From: Pseudomonas sp. TMP9 | GTDB lineage: Bacteria > Pseudomonadota > Gammaproteobacteria > Pseudomonadales > Pseudomonadaceae | NCBI RefSeq assembly: GCF_037943105.1 | Contig: NZ_CP149803.1 | Span: 930,001-994,000 of the forward strand | Direction: 5' to 3' | Length of the DNA stretch: 64,000 bases | Shown: in pieces, positions 34,097 to 45,053 of the stretch | How the letters are laid out: every line of letters starts with the position of its first letter | How positions within the stretch are numbered: the stretch's first letter is position 1 | The notes under the pieces: model-generated | What the model was told of the DNA's origin: nothing | Databases searched by the model: none | What the model saw: the letters and a program-made list of their open reading frames with translations, nothing else | Translations under genes and position numbers: made by a program

Positions 34097-34687
34097 TTAG
34101 GAGGTGGCTTTTTGGCTGTGCAGCTTGAGCATGGCCTTGCTCCAGTCGCCTGCGAGTATTTCCGGCAGGCTGCCTAGGGCAAAGTCGATGCTGGTATCCA
34201 GCAGTTCCTGTTCGCTGCGGGGTGCGCGGCCGAGGACAAAGTTAGAGACCATGCTGCTGTGCCCGGGATGGCCGATGCCAAGCCGCAGGCGGTAGAAATT
34301 ATTCTGATTGCCGAGCTGGGCAATGATGTCGCGCAGCCCGTTATGCCCGCCGTGCCCGCCACCCAGTTTGAGTTTGGCGACGCCGGGTGGCATGTCGAGT
34401 TCGTCGTGAGCCACCAGAATGGCTTCCGGCGCAATGCGGAAGAAATTCGCCAGTGCCGCGACGGCTTGGCCGCTGCGGTTCATAAAGGTGGTGGGGATCA
34501 GCAGGCGAACATCGCGGCCCTGATGGCTGAACTTGCCCACCAGGCCAAAATACTTTTTGTCGACGCTTAAGCTGACACGCTGGCTGTCAGCCAGGCGCTC
34601 AACAAAAAGGGCCCCTGCATTATGCCGAGTCTGGTCGTATTCAGGGCCTGGGTTACCCAAGCCAACGATCAGTTGTACGGCAGTCAT
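34097..34687 (-). CDS. pth: Peptidyl-tRNA hydrolase
   Basis: The 196-aa enzyme releases peptides from prematurely dropped peptidyl-tRNA. The catalytic region [17 protein letters not shown] contains the conserved Asn and His, and FMNRSGQAV and [11 protein letters not shown] are the other family signatures. Start ATG 34687 is the standard one. It lies 69 nt after rplY and 32 nt before ychF, the conserved order in Pseudomonas. Confidence 0.95.
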   Translation of the reverse strand: MTAVQLIVGLGNPGPEYDQTRHNAGALFVERLADSQRVSLSVDKKYFGLVGKFSHQGRDVRLLIPTTFMNRSGQAVAALANFFRIAPEAILVAHDELDMPPGVAKLKLGGGHGGHNGLRDIIAQLGNQNNFYRLRLGIGHPGHSSMVSNFVLGRAPRSEQELLDTSIDFALGSLPEILAGDWSKAMLKLHSQKATS

Positions 34688-34756
34688 GTCAGGAGCCCTT
34701 TGTTGGAAATAGCCCGGCAGAATCGCATGCCGGGCTGGTTTCCGACGCGGCGAGGT

Positions 34757-35362
34757 TTACTCGGCAGCGCCTTCGTCTTTAGCAACGCGGGAGGCGTGGA
34801 TGTTAGCCACTGCCAAGTCGTTACCGTGAGCCAATGCAACCAGTTCAACGCCCTTGGCCAGTTTCAGGTCGGACAAGTGCACGATCTGACCGACTTCAAC
34901 GGCAGCCATGTCGACTTCGATGAATTCCGGCAGGTCTTTCGGCAGGCAAGAAACTTCTACTTCAGCCAGCACGTGGGAAACTTCACCACCTTGCTGCTTA
35001 ACGCCAACCGAACCTTCTTGGTTGATGAAGTGCAGGGGTACGTGAGCGGTCAATTTCTGGCCAGCTACAACGCGAATGAAGTCAGCATGCAGCACGAAAC
35101 CTTTGGCTGGGTGGCGCTGCAGGGCTTTGATCAGCACGCTTTCGTTGCTGCCAGCAACGTTAAGGCTCAGCACGTGGCTGTAAGCGGCATCGTTTTCTAG
35201 CAGCTTGGCGAAATCTTTGGCCAGCAGGCTGATCGATTGCGGGGCTTTGTCGCCGCCGTAAATTACAGCAGGAACCATGGCTACGTTACGACGCAGGCGG
35301 CGGCTCGCACCTTTCCCCAGGTCAGAACGCGCTTCAGCATTCAGGATAAATTCAACAGTCAT
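34757..35362 (-). CDS. rplY: 50S ribosomal protein L25/general stress protein Ctc
   Basis: The 201-aa long (Ctc-type) form of L25 binds 5S rRNA. The N-terminal domain has [13 protein letters not shown], followed by the TL5/Ctc C-terminal beta domain. The start [18 protein letters not shown] is typical of Pseudomonas. It lies about 115 nt downstream of prs, with a hairpin in the gap. Confidence 0.95.
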   Translation of the reverse strand: MTVEFILNAEARSDLGKGASRRLRRNVAMVPAVIYGGDKAPQSISLLAKDFAKLLENDAAYSHVLSLNVAGSNESVLIKALQRHPAKGFVLHADFIRVVAGQKLTAHVPLHFINQEGSVGVKQQGGEVSHVLAEVEVSCLPKDLPEFIEVDMAAVEVGQIVHLSDLKLAKGVELVALAHGNDLAVANIHASRVAKDEGAAE

Positions 35363-35378
35363 TTCACTTCTCCAAAAT

Positions 35379-35425
35379 AACCAAACCGTCCGTTACGCTT
35401 GCGACCAGCGACGGGACGGTTGGTT
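35379..35425 (-). terminator. Imperfect hairpin between prs and rplY
   Basis: AACCAAACCGTCCGT and ACGGGACGGTTGGTT pair imperfectly around a 17-nt loop. On the minus strand a weak T-rich stretch follows. It may be an attenuating terminator or an mRNA stabilising structure. Confidence 0.45.
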
Positions 35426-35476
35426 GTAAGGCACTGCCATCAGGGCAGGGCGTGTGCGCTCAGGGCATGCTCCGGG

Positions 35477-36418
35477 TTAGCGGAACATCGCGCTGATCGA
35501 TTCTTCATTGCTGATGCGGCGTACTGCTTCAGCGACTATCGGGGCTATATCCAGTTGGCGAATACGCGAACAGGATTGTGCGGCGGCTGACAGCGGGATG
35601 GTGTTGGTCACCACCAGTTCATCGAGCACCGATTTTTCAATATTTTCAATCGCACGCCCTGACAGAACCGGGTGGGTGCAATAGGCGAAGACTTTAGACG
35701 CGCCGTGTTCTTTCAGCGCTTTAGCCGCGTGGCACAGGGTGCCGGCGGTGTCCACCATGTCATCGACCAGGATGCAGGTACGGCCTTCAACATCACCGAT
35801 GATGTGCATTACTTCTGATTGGTTGGCTTTCTCGCGGCGCTTGTCGATGATCGCCAGGTCAACACCCAGGGACTTGGCAACAGCGCGTGCACGCACCACG
35901 CCACCAATGTCGGGGGAGACGATCATCATATTTTCAAAGCGCTGGTCTTCAATGTCGTCCACCAAAACTGGGGAGCCGTAGATGTTATCAACGGGGATAT
36001 CGAAGAAGCCTTGGATTTGGTCCGCATGCAGGTCGACGGTAAGAACCCGGTCGATGCCTACAACGGTGAGCATGTCAGCCACCACTTTGGCGCTAATAGC
36101 CACACGAGCTGATCGCGGACGACGATCTTGGCGGGCATAGCCGAAGTAGGGGATAACAGCGGTAATTCGGCTCGCTGATGAGCGGCGGAAGGCATCAGCC
36201 ATCACCACCAGTTCCATCAGGTTGTCGTTGGTTGGCGCACATGTTGGTTGAATCAGGAAAACGTCTTTACCACGAACATTTTCGTTGATTTCAATCATGA
36301 TCTCGCCGTCGGAAAACTTACCGACTGAAGCATCACCGAGGGGGATATGCAGCTGACGTACGATACGTCGCGCCAGATCGGGGTTAGCGTTCCCCGTAAA
36401 AACCATCATCTTGGACAC
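35477..36418 (-). CDS. prs: Ribose-phosphate pyrophosphokinase (PRPP synthetase)
   Basis: The 313-aa enzyme makes PRPP from ribose 5-phosphate and ATP. The catalytic region [21 protein letters not shown], split here as [10 protein letters not shown] and following residues, and the PRPP loop [11 protein letters not shown] are present. The start is GTG 36418 ([17 protein letters not shown]), which gives the family length. The frame is open further upstream, but those codons are the two tRNA-Gln genes and must not be included. It is probably in one transcript with those tRNAs. Confidence 0.95.
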   Translation of the reverse strand: MSKMMVFTGNANPDLARRIVRQLHIPLGDASVGKFSDGEIMIEINENVRGKDVFLIQPTCAPTNDNLMELVVMADAFRRSSASRITAVIPYFGYARQDRRPRSARVAISAKVVADMLTVVGIDRVLTVDLHADQIQGFFDIPVDNIYGSPVLVDDIEDQRFENMMIVSPDIGGVVRARAVAKSLGVDLAIIDKRREKANQSEVMHIIGDVEGRTCILVDDMVDTAGTLCHAAKALKEHGASKVFAYCTHPVLSGRAIENIEKSVLDELVVTNTIPLSAAAQSCSRIRQLDIAPIVAEAVRRISNEESISAMFR

Positions 36419-36464
36419 GCGCAGTACCTGCCGGCTGAGGGTATACCTGGATGAGTACAGAAAA

Positions 36465-36539
36465 TGGCAGGGGCGGCTGGATTCGAACCAACGCATGCCA
36501 GGATCAAAACCTGGTGCCTTACCGCTTGGCGACGCCCCT
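36465..36539 (-). tRNA. tRNA-Gln (TTG), copy 2 in transcript order
   Basis: This is a 75-nt tRNA with encoded CCA. The acceptor is AGGGGCG/CGCCCCT, and the anticodon loop TTTTGAT gives TTG. It is identical to the copy at 36591-36665 and lies 46 nt upstream of the prs start. Confidence 0.95.
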
Positions 36540-36590
36540 GTATCTTGTGTAACCGATGCTTTGAGTTGTGTATCCGCTCCAGGGCGGAAA

Positions 36591-36665
36591 TGGCAGGGGC
36601 GGCTGGATTCGAACCAACGCATGCCAGGATCAAAACCTGGTGCCTTACCGCTTGGCGACGCCCCT
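36591..36665 (-). tRNA. tRNA-Gln (TTG), copy 1 in transcript order
   Basis: This 75-nt tRNA is identical to 36465-36539, separated from it by 51 nt and from the ispE stop by 38 nt. Both copies read in the same direction as ispE and prs. Confidence 0.95.
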
Positions 36666-36703
36666 ACATACAACCCGTTGCTTCTACAACTAACAGCGTG
36701 TAA

Positions 36704-37579
36704 TCACTTCTTGACCAATGTTTCAAGCTTGCGGTGCAACATCGAAATGTTACGCCCTTGGGCAATAAACCTTGGCAAACTGGCTGGAAGTTGGCGGGCG
36801 ACTTTATCAGCATCGTCCCAGCTTGGGAAGCTCCCAAACACACAAGCTCCAGTGCCGGTTAATCTGGTTGGAACAAATTTGCTCAACAAGATCAAAGCGT
36901 TACGTACTTCTGGGTAACGCTTCAGGACTACCGGCTGGCAGTCATTACGACCACCCCCCTCAAGAAGGCTGCGAACTTTAATGGGCGGCGTATCCCGTGT
37001 CAACTCAGGGTCGGAGAAAATTTCCACAGTACTGACAAGCACTTGCGGAATGACCACAAGAAACCAAGGCTCGCTCAGCGTTATCGGTTGCAGCTTTTCC
37101 CCGACACCTTCGGCAAAGGCGGCATGTCCGCGTACGAATACCGGCACGTCTGCGCCCAAGCTTAGGCCTAGCGCTGCCAGCTGATCCTCGCTGCAGCCCA
37201 GTTGCCAGAGGTGATTAAGACCGAGCAGGGTGGTAGCTGCATCTGAGCTGCCGCCACCAATACCGCCGCCCATGGGTAAGCGTTTATCGAGCCAGATGTT
37301 GGCGCCTAAGGGGCTGTTGCCGTGCTGTTGCAGCAGGCGCGCAGCGCGCACGATCAGGTTGCTGTCGTGGGGCACGCCGTCGACGGTGGTGTGCAGGTGA
37401 ATTTGCCCATCCTGGCGCAGGGCAAAACCGAGTTCGTCGCCGAACTCGAGAAACTGAAACAGTGTTTGCAGTTCGTGGTAGCCGTCGGCGCGGCGACCGA
37501 GGATGTGCAGCATCAAGTTAAGTTTGGCTGGCGCCGGCAGAATCAATTCGGCGGCGGCTGCAATAGCGGACGCGTTCAT
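36704..37579 (-). CDS. ispE: 4-diphosphocytidyl-2-C-methyl-D-erythritol kinase
   Basis: The 291-aa GHMP kinase phosphorylates CDP-methylerythritol in the MEP isoprenoid pathway. The N-terminal motif [20 protein letters not shown] and the ATP loop [14 protein letters not shown] are clear. Its start overlaps the lolB stop by 4 nt, so the two are coupled. It is followed by the tRNA-Gln pair and prs. Confidence 0.95.
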   Translation of the reverse strand: MNASAIAAAAELILPAPAKLNLMLHILGRRADGYHELQTLFQFLEFGDELGFALRQDGQIHLHTTVDGVPHDSNLIVRAARLLQQHGNSPLGANIWLDKRLPMGGGIGGGSSDAATTLLGLNHLWQLGCSEDQLAALGLSLGADVPVFVRGHAAFAEGVGEKLQPITLSEPWFLVVIPQVLVSTVEIFSDPELTRDTPPIKVRSLLEGGGRNDCQPVVLKRYPEVRNALILLSKFVPTRLTGTGACVFGSFPSWDDADKVARQLPASLPRFIAQGRNISMLHRKLETLVKK

Positions 37580-38193
37580 TGTCCTAGCTGGCGCGGTTGC
37601 CAGTCCTTGATCACGAGGGTGACCTCAAGGTCATGACCACTCAGCTTGATTCGCTCAGGCAGCCAGAAGCCATTTTGTTCGGCGTAGCCCAGGTACTCTA
37701 CAAACCAGCCATCTTGGCTCAGTTGTGCCAAATGACTTTGGTTGTCGAGGTTCAGACGGCTTTTGCTCAAGGGGGAAGGCAGGCCGCGAATCCACCAAGT
37801 CAGGTGCGAGACCGGCAGGTTAAGGCCTAGCTGATCTTGCATCAGTTGCTCGGGTGACTCGGCTTGATAGCGGCCTTGGTTGGCCACTTCTAGCGACACC
37901 GCACCAGGTCGGCCGGTTAAGCGGGCGGCGCCACGGCCAAGGGGGCCGGACAGGCGGATGTCATAGTAATCTTGGCGCTGTAGCCAAAATAAGGTGCCGC
38001 TGCCGGAGTCTTTCGGCGCGCGGATGCCGACTTTGCCGTTGATTTGCCATGCATCAAGTTTGCTGAGTTGCTGTTTGTGCGCTTTCCAGCGTTGTGCATC
38101 GCCTTGGCCTTCAAGGGCTTCGCGGGAGGTCAAGCCGGCGCAGCCAGCCAGTAGCGTGATTAAGCTGAAAACCAGCAGGTGGCGCGCAAACAT
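37576..38193 (-). CDS. lolB: Outer membrane lipoprotein receptor LolB
   Basis: The 205-aa lipoprotein receives lipoproteins from LolA and inserts them into the outer membrane. The signal peptide ends in lipobox LLAGC (Cys18), and the mature part has the LolB beta-barrel-like fold ([20 protein letters not shown] region). ATG 38193 is the start: it overlaps the TPR gene stop by one base, and an in-frame TTG just before it is unlikely. Order TPR-lolB-ispE-tRNA-prs is conserved in Pseudomonas. Confidence 0.93.
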   Translation of the reverse strand: MFARHLLVFSLITLLAGCAGLTSREALEGQGDAQRWKAHKQQLSKLDAWQINGKVGIRAPKDSGSGTLFWLQRQDYYDIRLSGPLGRGAARLTGRPGAVSLEVANQGRYQAESPEQLMQDQLGLNLPVSHLTWWIRGLPSPLSKSRLNLDNQSHLAQLSQDGWFVEYLGYAEQNGFWLPERIKLSGHDLEVTLVIKDWQPRQLGQ

Positions 38194-39923
38194 CAAGGTG
38201 TTTCTGCTCCGGTCAGGCGCAGCAGGGTGCTGCGTAAAATTTCACTGTCGGGTTGTTGTTTCAAGGCTTCACGCCAAAGTTTGCGCGCTTCTTTCTGTTT
38301 GCCTTGAGCCCACAGCACTTCGCCCAGGTGGGCAGCCACTTCATGGTCGGGGAATTTCTCTAGGGCTTGGCGCAGCAAGCGCTCGGCCTCGTCCAAATTG
38401 CCTAAGCGGTAATTCACCCAACCAAGGCTGTCGAGAATGGCTGGATCGTCCGGGTTTAGTTGGTGTGCTTGTTCGATTAGTTCTTTGGCTTCGGCGAAGC
38501 GGGTGGTGCGGTCAGCCAAGGTGTAGCCGAGGGCGTTGAGGGCCATGGCGTTATCCGGCTCGCGCTCAAGGATAAAGCGCAGGTCTTGCTCCAGCAGGGC
38601 CAGGTCGTTTCGCTTTTCCGCCAACATCGCGCGGGTGTAAAGCAGGTTGAGGTCTTCCGGAAACTGTTCCAAAGCGTGTTGGACAAGCTGCCAAGCGCGT
38701 TCAGTGTCCTGCTGTTTAGACCACGCTTCGGCCTCAATCAGGTACAGCTGGATGGCGTAATCAGGTTGGTTATCACGGGCTTGGCGCAGGCGCTCGGCGG
38801 CTTCAGCGCCACGTTGTTGTTTGAACAACAGCTCACTTTGTCGGGCTTGTGCGGGCAGGTAGTCGTTGCCGGGGCCGACCAAGGCGTACTCGTTTAAGGC
38901 GCTGGAGGTGTCACCCAACTCTTCATGGGCGCGGGCCAAGTTGAAGTGCGCCGCTTCCACATGGCTGCCGCGCTCGACCAGCTCTTCGAGGTAGACGATT
39001 GCCTCTTTCCAGGCCTCGGCTTCTAGGCAGACAAGCGCCAAGGAAAAGCGCAAGTCATCGTCATTGGGGTGCTGTTGCAGCAGTGCGCTGAATTCACCTC
39101 TGGCATCGTCCAAGCGATCTTCCGCAACCAATAAACGGGCGTAGGTCAGGCGCAGACGTTTGTCATCCGGGTGCAGCTCGATGCCTTTTTCCAGCAGTGG
39201 CAGGGCCTCAGCATTGCGTTCTAGGCTTTGCAGCAGGCGCGCATGCAGCAGGAACGAGGCAATCGGACGGGTCTTGCGCGGTTGTTGCTCCAGCAAGGCC
39301 AGAGCCTCTTGCGCACGGCCGTCTTGTTGCAGGAGCAGGGCCTTGCCAAATTGCAGCTGGCTGTTGTCGGGGTACTTTACTTGCAGGCGATCAAAACTTT
39401 GCAGCAGACCGGCGCGCGTATCCGGGTCGGTTTCGGCGGCAGACAACGCCAGGAAGTCGAAATGGGTATCGCCTTGGCGCTGCAGAACCTGCTCCATAAA
39501 CACCATCGATTCATCGTAACGGCCAGCGCGCGCCAGTTGTACGGCGGCTGCGCGCTGCGCATCGATGTTGTCGGGTGCGGTTTTCGCCCAAAGCAAGCTC
39601 GTGTCTAAGGCCGCTTGTTCGGCGCCCAGGTACTCGGCGATGCGAAAGCCTCGCTCGGCGACGCCTGCATCCTGCGTGGCATTGGCCTGCTCTACATAGT
39701 TTTCCAAGGCAATGTCAAAGCGGTTGCGTTGGCCGGCTAATTCAGCGACCAGCAGCGACAGCAGGGTTTCCTCACTAAAGGCGCGGTAAACCTCCGGCTG
39801 CGCGTGCGCGGCGACCACGGTAGGGTCTTCCACGGGTGGCGTGCCATCCGGGTTCGAGGGGGCAAAAATCTGGCAGCCACTCAATAAAGCAGCAGCAGTG
39901 AGCAAGGCAAAGGATCTATTCAT
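38193..39923 (-). CDS. Tetratricopeptide-repeat lipoprotein
   Basis: The 576-aa protein has a lipoprotein signal (lipobox LLSGC, Cys17), and the rest is an array of TPR helices. Well-formed repeats are at the C-terminus, for example [19 protein letters not shown] and [20 protein letters not shown]. It is probably an outer-membrane or periplasmic scaffold. Start ATG 39923 is chosen for the signal peptide; the frame is open to 39986. It is coupled to lolB, so a role in envelope assembly is plausible but unproven. Confidence 0.88.
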   Translation of the reverse strand: MNRSFALLTAAALLSGCQIFAPSNPDGTPPVEDPTVVAAHAQPEVYRAFSEETLLSLLVAELAGQRNRFDIALENYVEQANATQDAGVAERGFRIAEYLGAEQAALDTSLLWAKTAPDNIDAQRAAAVQLARAGRYDESMVFMEQVLQRQGDTHFDFLALSAAETDPDTRAGLLQSFDRLQVKYPDNSQLQFGKALLLQQDGRAQEALALLEQQPRKTRPIASFLLHARLLQSLERNAEALPLLEKGIELHPDDKRLRLTYARLLVAEDRLDDARGEFSALLQQHPNDDDLRFSLALVCLEAEAWKEAIVYLEELVERGSHVEAAHFNLARAHEELGDTSSALNEYALVGPGNDYLPAQARQSELLFKQQRGAEAAERLRQARDNQPDYAIQLYLIEAEAWSKQQDTERAWQLVQHALEQFPEDLNLLYTRAMLAEKRNDLALLEQDLRFILEREPDNAMALNALGYTLADRTTRFAEAKELIEQAHQLNPDDPAILDSLGWVNYRLGNLDEAERLLRQALEKFPDHEVAAHLGEVLWAQGKQKEARKLWREALKQQPDSEILRSTLLRLTGAETP

Positions 39924-40108
39924 AAGAAGAGTATGTGGCCAACCTGCGGTTTCGGCATCATGACACAAGCGTTGGGGCAAGCCCATGGGCGGCCATGATC
40001 CTAGTTAGATAGACAATCTTGGCTGTTAGGACAATAAGTCGTGGTGGTTGTTCTCGCTTTGCCGAAGTAGGACAATTGCCGGCTTCCACTCCCTGTCAGC
40101 GATCGTGC

Positions 40109-41389
40109 ATGGCCTTTATTGCCCTTGGTATTAACCACAAGACCGCTTCGGTGGACGTCCGCGAACGCGTGGCGTTCAGTCCCGAGCAGTTGGTTGAGGC
40201 CTTGCGTTTGCTGTGCCACAACACCGCCAGCCGTGAGGTGGCCATTCTCTCAACCTGCAACCGCAGCGAGTTATACCTTGAGCAGGATGAACTGAGTGCC
40301 GAGGAAGTGTTGGCCTGGCTGGCTAATTATCACCACCTGAGCCTCGAAGAATTGCGCGCCAGCGCCTACGTGCATGCTGACGCTGACGCGGTGCGGCACA
40401 TGATGCGCGTGGCGTCTGGGTTGGACTCCATGGTCTTAGGCGAGCCGCAAATTCTCGGCCAAATGAAGTCAGCGTTTGCTGTTGCCCGTGAAGCTGGCAC
40501 CCTTGGGCCGATGCTCGGGCGTTTGTTTCAAGCCACCTTCAGCACCGCCAAGACGGTACGCACGGATACCGCCATTGGTGAGAATCCTGTGTCCGTGGCG
40601 TTTGCTGCAGTCAGTTTGGCCAAGCAGATTTTTACTGATTTGCACCGCAGCCAGGCACTGCTGATCGGCGCGGGTGAGACCATCAGCCTGGTCGCTCGGC
40701 ATCTGCACGACCAGGGCATCAAGCGCATTGTGGTGGCCAATCGAACGCTGGAGCGCGCCAGCAGCCTAGCCGAACAATTCGGTGCGCATGCGGTGCTGCT
40801 CTCGGAAATCCCGGATGAGCTGGTCAACAGCGATATCGTGATTAGTTCCACCGCCAGCCAGCTGCCGATTCTTGGTAAAGGCGCTGTTGAGCGCGCGCTG
40901 AAACAACGCAAGCACAAGCCCATTTTTATGGTTGATATTGCCGTGCCGCGCGATATCGAGCCTGAGGTCGGCGAGCTGGATGATGTCTACCTGTATAGCG
41001 TCGATGACTTGCACGATGTGATTGCAGAAAACCTCAAAAGCCGTGAGGGCGCCGCACAGGCCGCTGAAGAGTTGGTCATCGCCGGCGCGCAAGACTTTAT
41101 GCAGCGTCTGCGCGAGTTGGCCGCCGTTGATGTGCTCAAGGCTTACCGGCAACAGGCCGAACGCCTGCGCGATGAGGAGCTGAATAAGGCCTTACGCCTG
41201 CTCAGCAACGGGGCGTCGGCAGAGGATGCCATGGCGCAATTGGCGCGCGGCCTAACCAACAAGTTGCTGCATGCACCCAGCGTGCAACTGAAAAAATTCT
41301 CTGCTGATGGCCGCGTTGATGCGCTGGGCGTGGTTCAAGAGCTATTTGCCCTCGACGAGGGCGTCTCGCCCGGCTCGGCCAATAAATAA
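40109..41389 (+). CDS. hemA: Glutamyl-tRNA reductase
   Basis: The 426-aa enzyme reduces glutamyl-tRNA to glutamate-1-semialdehyde, the first step of C5 heme synthesis. The catalytic cysteine is C50 in STCNRSELY. An NADPH-binding domain ([16 protein letters not shown]) and a C-terminal dimerisation helix follow. Start ATG 40109 gives the standard [20 protein letters not shown]. It is divergent from the TPR-lolB operon and 9 nt ahead of prfA. Confidence 0.95.
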   Translation: MAFIALGINHKTASVDVRERVAFSPEQLVEALRLLCHNTASREVAILSTCNRSELYLEQDELSAEEVLAWLANYHHLSLEELRASAYVHADADAVRHMMRVASGLDSMVLGEPQILGQMKSAFAVAREAGTLGPMLGRLFQATFSTAKTVRTDTAIGENPVSVAFAAVSLAKQIFTDLHRSQALLIGAGETISLVARHLHDQGIKRIVVANRTLERASSLAEQFGAHAVLLSEIPDELVNSDIVISSTASQLPILGKGAVERALKQRKHKPIFMVDIAVPRDIEPEVGELDDVYLYSVDDLHDVIAENLKSREGAAQAAEELVIAGAQDFMQRLRELAAVDVLKAYRQQAERLRDEELNKALRLLSNGASAEDAMAQLARGLTNKLLHAPSVQLKKFSADGRVDALGVVQELFALDEGVSPGSANK

Positions 41390-41398
41390 AGGTCTGCA

Positions 41399-42481
41399 AT
41401 GAAAGCGTCACTGATCAATAAACTCGACTTGTTGCAGGATCGTTTCGAAGAGCTGACCGCGCTGCTTGGCGATGCTGAAGTGATCAGCAATCAGCCTCAG
41501 TTTCGTGCCTATTCCAAGGAGTACGCTGAAATTGAGCCGGTGTATCAGGCGTTCCGGGCCTTCCGTAAGGTTCTGAGTGATCTCGAGGGCGCACAGGCGC
41601 TGCTCAAAGACAGTGACCCAGACATGCGCGAGATGGCCGAGGAAGAAGTGACCGAGGCCAAGGAACAGCTGCTTGAACTGGAAGCCACGCTGCAGCGCAT
41701 GCTGCTGCCCAAAGACCCGAACGACGGGCGCAACGTGTTCCTTGAAGTCCGCGCCGGCACCGGTGGCGATGAGGCGGCGATTTTTTCTGGTGACTTGTTT
41801 CGCATGTACTCGCGCTATGCCGAGCGTCAGGGCTGGCGGGTCGAGGTGCTGTCTGCCAGCGAAGGCGAGCATGGCGGCTTTAAAGAGGTGATTGCCCGGG
41901 TCGAGGGCGACAACGTTTACGGCAAGCTCAAGTTTGAATCCGGCGCGCACCGCGTGCAGCGCGTCCCGGAAACCGAGTCTCAGGGGCGCATCCATACGTC
42001 GGCCTGCACCGTTGCCGTGTTGCCGGAACCGGATGAGCAAATGGCCATCGACATCAACCCTGCCGATTTGCGTGTAGACACCTACCGCTCTTCCGGTGCC
42101 GGCGGTCAGCACGTTAACACCACCGACTCAGCCGTTCGTATTACCCACATTCCCACCGGCACCGTGGTTGAGTGTCAGGACGAACGCTCGCAGCATAAGA
42201 ACCGTGCCAAGGCCATGGCTTGGCTGGCAGCGAAATTGAAGGACCAGCAAGAAGCAGCCGCGCACAAAGAAATTTCCGACTCGCGCAAATTGCTGGTGGG
42301 CTCAGGCGACCGTTCCGAGCGTATCCGCACGTACAATTTTCCTCAGGGGCGGGTCACCGATCACCGCATCAACCTGACCCTGTATTCACTCAATGAAGTG
42401 ATTGCTGGCGGCGTCGAAGCGATTATTGAACCGCTGTTGGTTGAGTATCAGGCAGACCAGTTGGCGGCGTTGGGTGATTGA
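41399..42481 (+). CDS. prfA: Peptide chain release factor 1
   Basis: The 360-aa factor reads stop codons UAA and UAG. The GGQ motif that triggers hydrolysis is in [18 protein letters not shown]. The codon-recognition tripeptide region reads PET ([12 protein letters not shown]), as in RF1. It starts 9 nt after hemA and is followed by prmC, whose product methylates the GGQ glutamine. Confidence 0.96.
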   Translation: MKASLINKLDLLQDRFEELTALLGDAEVISNQPQFRAYSKEYAEIEPVYQAFRAFRKVLSDLEGAQALLKDSDPDMREMAEEEVTEAKEQLLELEATLQRMLLPKDPNDGRNVFLEVRAGTGGDEAAIFSGDLFRMYSRYAERQGWRVEVLSASEGEHGGFKEVIARVEGDNVYGKLKFESGAHRVQRVPETESQGRIHTSACTVAVLPEPDEQMAIDINPADLRVDTYRSSGAGGQHVNTTDSAVRITHIPTGTVVECQDERSQHKNRAKAMAWLAAKLKDQQEAAAHKEISDSRKLLVGSGDRSERIRTYNFPQGRVTDHRINLTLYSLNEVIAGGVEAIIEPLLVEYQADQLAALGD

Positions 42482-42493
42482 TTCGCGCTTGTT

Positions 42494-42554
42494 GTAGCCC
42501 GGATGTAATCCGGGAGCGACCGTTGACACATGTCCCGGATTGCATCCGGGCTAC
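42494..42554. repeat. GTAGCCCGGAT palindromic repeat between prfA and prmC
   Basis: This 61-nt element, GTAGCCCGGAT...ATCCGGGCTAC, has internal smaller dyads. It belongs to the same family as 21457-21522 and 21616-21681 and ends 12 nt before the prmC start codon. Confidence 0.85.
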
Positions 42555-42566
42555 GGAATAAATGCC

Positions 42567-43400
42567 ATGGTCACCATCGAAACCCTGCTTAACACCGGCG
42601 CACTACCGGACTCACCCACCCCGCGTTTGGATACTGAGTTATTGCTCGCCCACGCCCTAGGCAAGCCGCGCAGTTATTTGCACACCTGGCCCGAGCGAGA
42701 GCTGGAGGCGGCGCAGCTAGTGTGCTTTCAGGCGGCGCTGGCGCGGCGTCAGAGCGGTGAACCGGTGGCCTATATCCTCGGCCAGCAGGGCTTTTGGAGC
42801 CTTGAATTGGAAGTGGCTGAGCACACGCTGATACCGCGACCGGATACCGAGTTGCTGGTGGAAACGGCTCTGACGCTGCTGCCGGCCGCGCCAGCCTCTA
42901 TCCTTGATCTTGGCACCGGCAGCGGCGCGATTGCTCTGGCCTTGGCCAGCGAGTGCCCGGCTTGGCAGGTGACGGGTGTGGATCGAGTCGTTGAGGCTGT
43001 GGCCTTGGCTGAGCGTAACCGCACACGGCTTAAATTGAGTAACTCGGCTTTTGTTGAAAGCCATTGGTTTAGCGCTCTGGCCGGGCAGCGCTTCCAGCTT
43101 ATTGTCAGTAACCCGCCGTATATCGCCGCCGATGATCAGCACCTGGCCCAAGGTGATGTGCGCTTTGAGCCGAGTAGCGCGCTGGTCGCAGGTAAGGACG
43201 GGCTGGATGATATTCGCCTGATCATTGAACAGGCGCCGGATTACCTCGAAGCAGGCGGCTGGTTATTACTGGAACACGGCTTCGATCAGGCGGCGGCGGT
43301 GCGTGAGCTGCTCAGCGCGCGCGGTTTTAGCGCGGTGGAGAGCAGGCGTGACCTGGCCGGCCATGAGCGTATCAGCCTGGGGCGCTTCGATAATGAGTGA
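42567..43400 (+). CDS. prmC: Release factor glutamine N5-methyltransferase
   Basis: The 277-aa enzyme methylates the GGQ glutamine of RF1 and RF2. The SAM motif is ILDLGTGSGAIALAL and the substrate motif is SNPPYIAADD. Start ATG 42567 is chosen because the upstream in-frame codons run through a repeat element. Its end overlaps moeB by 8 nt. Confidence 0.95.
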   Translation: MVTIETLLNTGALPDSPTPRLDTELLLAHALGKPRSYLHTWPERELEAAQLVCFQAALARRQSGEPVAYILGQQGFWSLELEVAEHTLIPRPDTELLVETALTLLPAAPASILDLGTGSGAIALALASECPAWQVTGVDRVVEAVALAERNRTRLKLSNSAFVESHWFSALAGQRFQLIVSNPPYIAADDQHLAQGDVRFEPSSALVAGKDGLDDIRLIIEQAPDYLEAGGWLLLEHGFDQAAAVRELLSARGFSAVESRRDLAGHERISLGRFDNE

Positions 43401-44175
43401 TGCCATGAACCCGCAAGACATGTTGAGTGACGAGGAATTGCTGCGATACAGCCGGCAGATACTCCTGCAACAAATCGATATTGAAGGCCAGCTACGGCTC
43501 AAGCACAGCCGTGCATTGATCGTCGGCCTCGGCGGCCTCGGTTCACCGGTGGCGCTGTATTTGGCGGCGGCTGGGGTGGGCGAATTGCACCTGGCTGACT
43601 TCGATACGGTGGATGCTACTAACCTGCAGCGGCAGATCATCCATGACACCGCGAGCATTGGCCTGAGCAAAGTCGATTCGGCGAGCAAACGCTTAATGGC
43701 GCTCAATCCGCAGCTGCGTCTACATGCGCATCGCCAAGCCCTCGACAGTGACTCTTTGGCTGCTGCCGTGGCGGCGGTGGATCTGGTGCTGGATTGCTCG
43801 GATAACTTCAGCACCCGCGAGGCGGTAAATGCCGCGTGCGTGGCGGCCAACGTGCCGCTGGTCAGTGGCGCGGCGATTCGCTTGGAAGGTCAGCTTTGCG
43901 TGTTCGACCCGCGCCGCGCTGACAGCCCCTGTTACCACTGCATGTATGGTCACGGCAGTGAGGCCGAGCTGACCTGCAGTGAAGCAGGCGTGGCCGGTCC
44001 CTTAGTAGGCTTGGTCGGCAGTTTGCAAGCGCTGGAAGCGTTGAAGCTGTTGGTGCCATTTGGTGAGCCGATGGTTGGGCGCTTGCTGCTGATCGACGCT
44101 TTCGGCAGCCGTTTTCGTGAGCTGCGGGTTAAGCGCGATCCGGGTTGCAGCGTGTGCGGCAGCCATGCCCAGTAG
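43393..44175 (+). CDS. moeB: MoeB/ThiF-family adenylyltransferase
   Basis: The 260-aa protein activates the C-terminus of MoaD (molybdopterin synthase) or a related sulfur carrier by adenylation. The nucleotide loop [19 protein letters not shown] and Zn cysteine pairs CYHC and CSVC are present. ATG 43393 is used; ATG 43405 is an alternative. It overlaps prmC by 8 nt and murI by 11 nt, so prmC-moeB-murI form a coupled set. Confidence 0.92.
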   Translation: MSDAMNPQDMLSDEELLRYSRQILLQQIDIEGQLRLKHSRALIVGLGGLGSPVALYLAAAGVGELHLADFDTVDATNLQRQIIHDTASIGLSKVDSASKRLMALNPQLRLHAHRQALDSDSLAAAVAAVDLVLDCSDNFSTREAVNAACVAANVPLVSGAAIRLEGQLCVFDPRRADSPCYHCMYGHGSEAELTCSEAGVAGPLVGLVGSLQALEALKLLVPFGEPMVGRLLLIDAFGSRFRELRVKRDPGCSVCGSHAQ

Positions 44176-44968
44176 TGCATCAAGCGACGCGCCAATTGGA
44201 GTATTCGATTCCGGCGTCGGCGGCTTGTCGGTCTTACGTGAGATTCGCGCGCTGCTGCCCAACGAGTCGCTGTTGTATGTCGCCGACAGCGGTCATGTGC
44301 CCTATGGCGATAAAAGCCCGGAGTTTATACGCGAGCGCTGCCGGGTATTGGCTGAGTTTCTTTTAAGCCAAGGCGCTAAAGCGCTGGTGCTGGCCTGTAA
44401 TACCGCAACGGTGGCCGGCGTTGCCGAGTTGCGTGAGCGTTACCCGCAATTGCCGATTATCGGCATGGAACCGGCCGTAAAACCGGCCGCTGCAGCAACC
44501 AAAGCCGGTGTAGTGGGTGTGCTGGCCACCACGGGCACTCTGAAAAGTGCCAAGTTCGCCGCCTTGCTTGACCGCTTCGCCTGTGACGTGCGGGTGATTA
44601 CCCAGCCTTGTCCGGGGTTGGTTGAGCGCATTGAAGCCGGCGAGCTAGAGAGCGCCGCCACTCGTGCGTTACTGCAGGGTTTTGTTGCGCCGCTTCTGGC
44701 TGAAGGCTGCGACACATTGATTCTGGGCTGCACCCATTACCCGTTTATCAAGCCGCTGTTGCGCACGCTGCTACCCGCTTCGATCAGCGTAATCGACACG
44801 GGCGCCGCCGTGGCGCGGCACGTGCAGCGCATGTTGAGCGCGCAGGGTGTGCTCGCCAGCGGTCCGGCCCAACCGGCGCAATTTTGGTCCAGCGCTGAGC
44901 CGCAGGCCATGCAACACGTTTTGCCTCTGCTCTGGGGCAAGGCTGCTGAGGTGTTGCCGCTGCCGTAA
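44165..44968 (+). CDS. murI: Glutamate racemase
   Basis: The 267-aa enzyme supplies D-glutamate for peptidoglycan. The two catalytic cysteines are in ACNTATV and GCTHYPF, and the N-terminal [10 protein letters not shown] motif is intact. Start ATG 44165 overlaps the moeB end by 11 nt. A probable promoter for the next gene begins 8 nt after its stop. Confidence 0.95.
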   Translation: MPSSASSDAPIGVFDSGVGGLSVLREIRALLPNESLLYVADSGHVPYGDKSPEFIRERCRVLAEFLLSQGAKALVLACNTATVAGVAELRERYPQLPIIGMEPAVKPAAAATKAGVVGVLATTGTLKSAKFAALLDRFACDVRVITQPCPGLVERIEAGELESAATRALLQGFVAPLLAEGCDTLILGCTHYPFIKPLLRTLLPASISVIDTGAAVARHVQRMLSAQGVLASGPAQPAQFWSSAEPQAMQHVLPLLWGKAAEVLPLP

Positions 44969-44976
44969 TGGGGGCG

Positions 44977-45003
44977 TTGTCCTCTTTTTAATGTCCCTAT
45001 ACT
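44977..45003 (+). promoter_or_regulatory. Candidate promoter of pagL
   Basis: -35-like TTGTCC (44977-44982) and -10 TATACT (44998-45003) have a short 15-nt spacing, about 50 nt upstream of the pagL start. Confidence 0.45.
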
Positions 45004-45053
45004 GCTTCACGCGTATTGCGCGTTCTTTTATTGGCTTAAAAAGGATAATTGCC

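Noticed and set aside
36419..36673. 85-residue N-terminal extension of prs
   Set aside because: The residues are translations of the two tRNA-Gln genes. The GTG start at 36418 gives the normal 313-aa enzyme.
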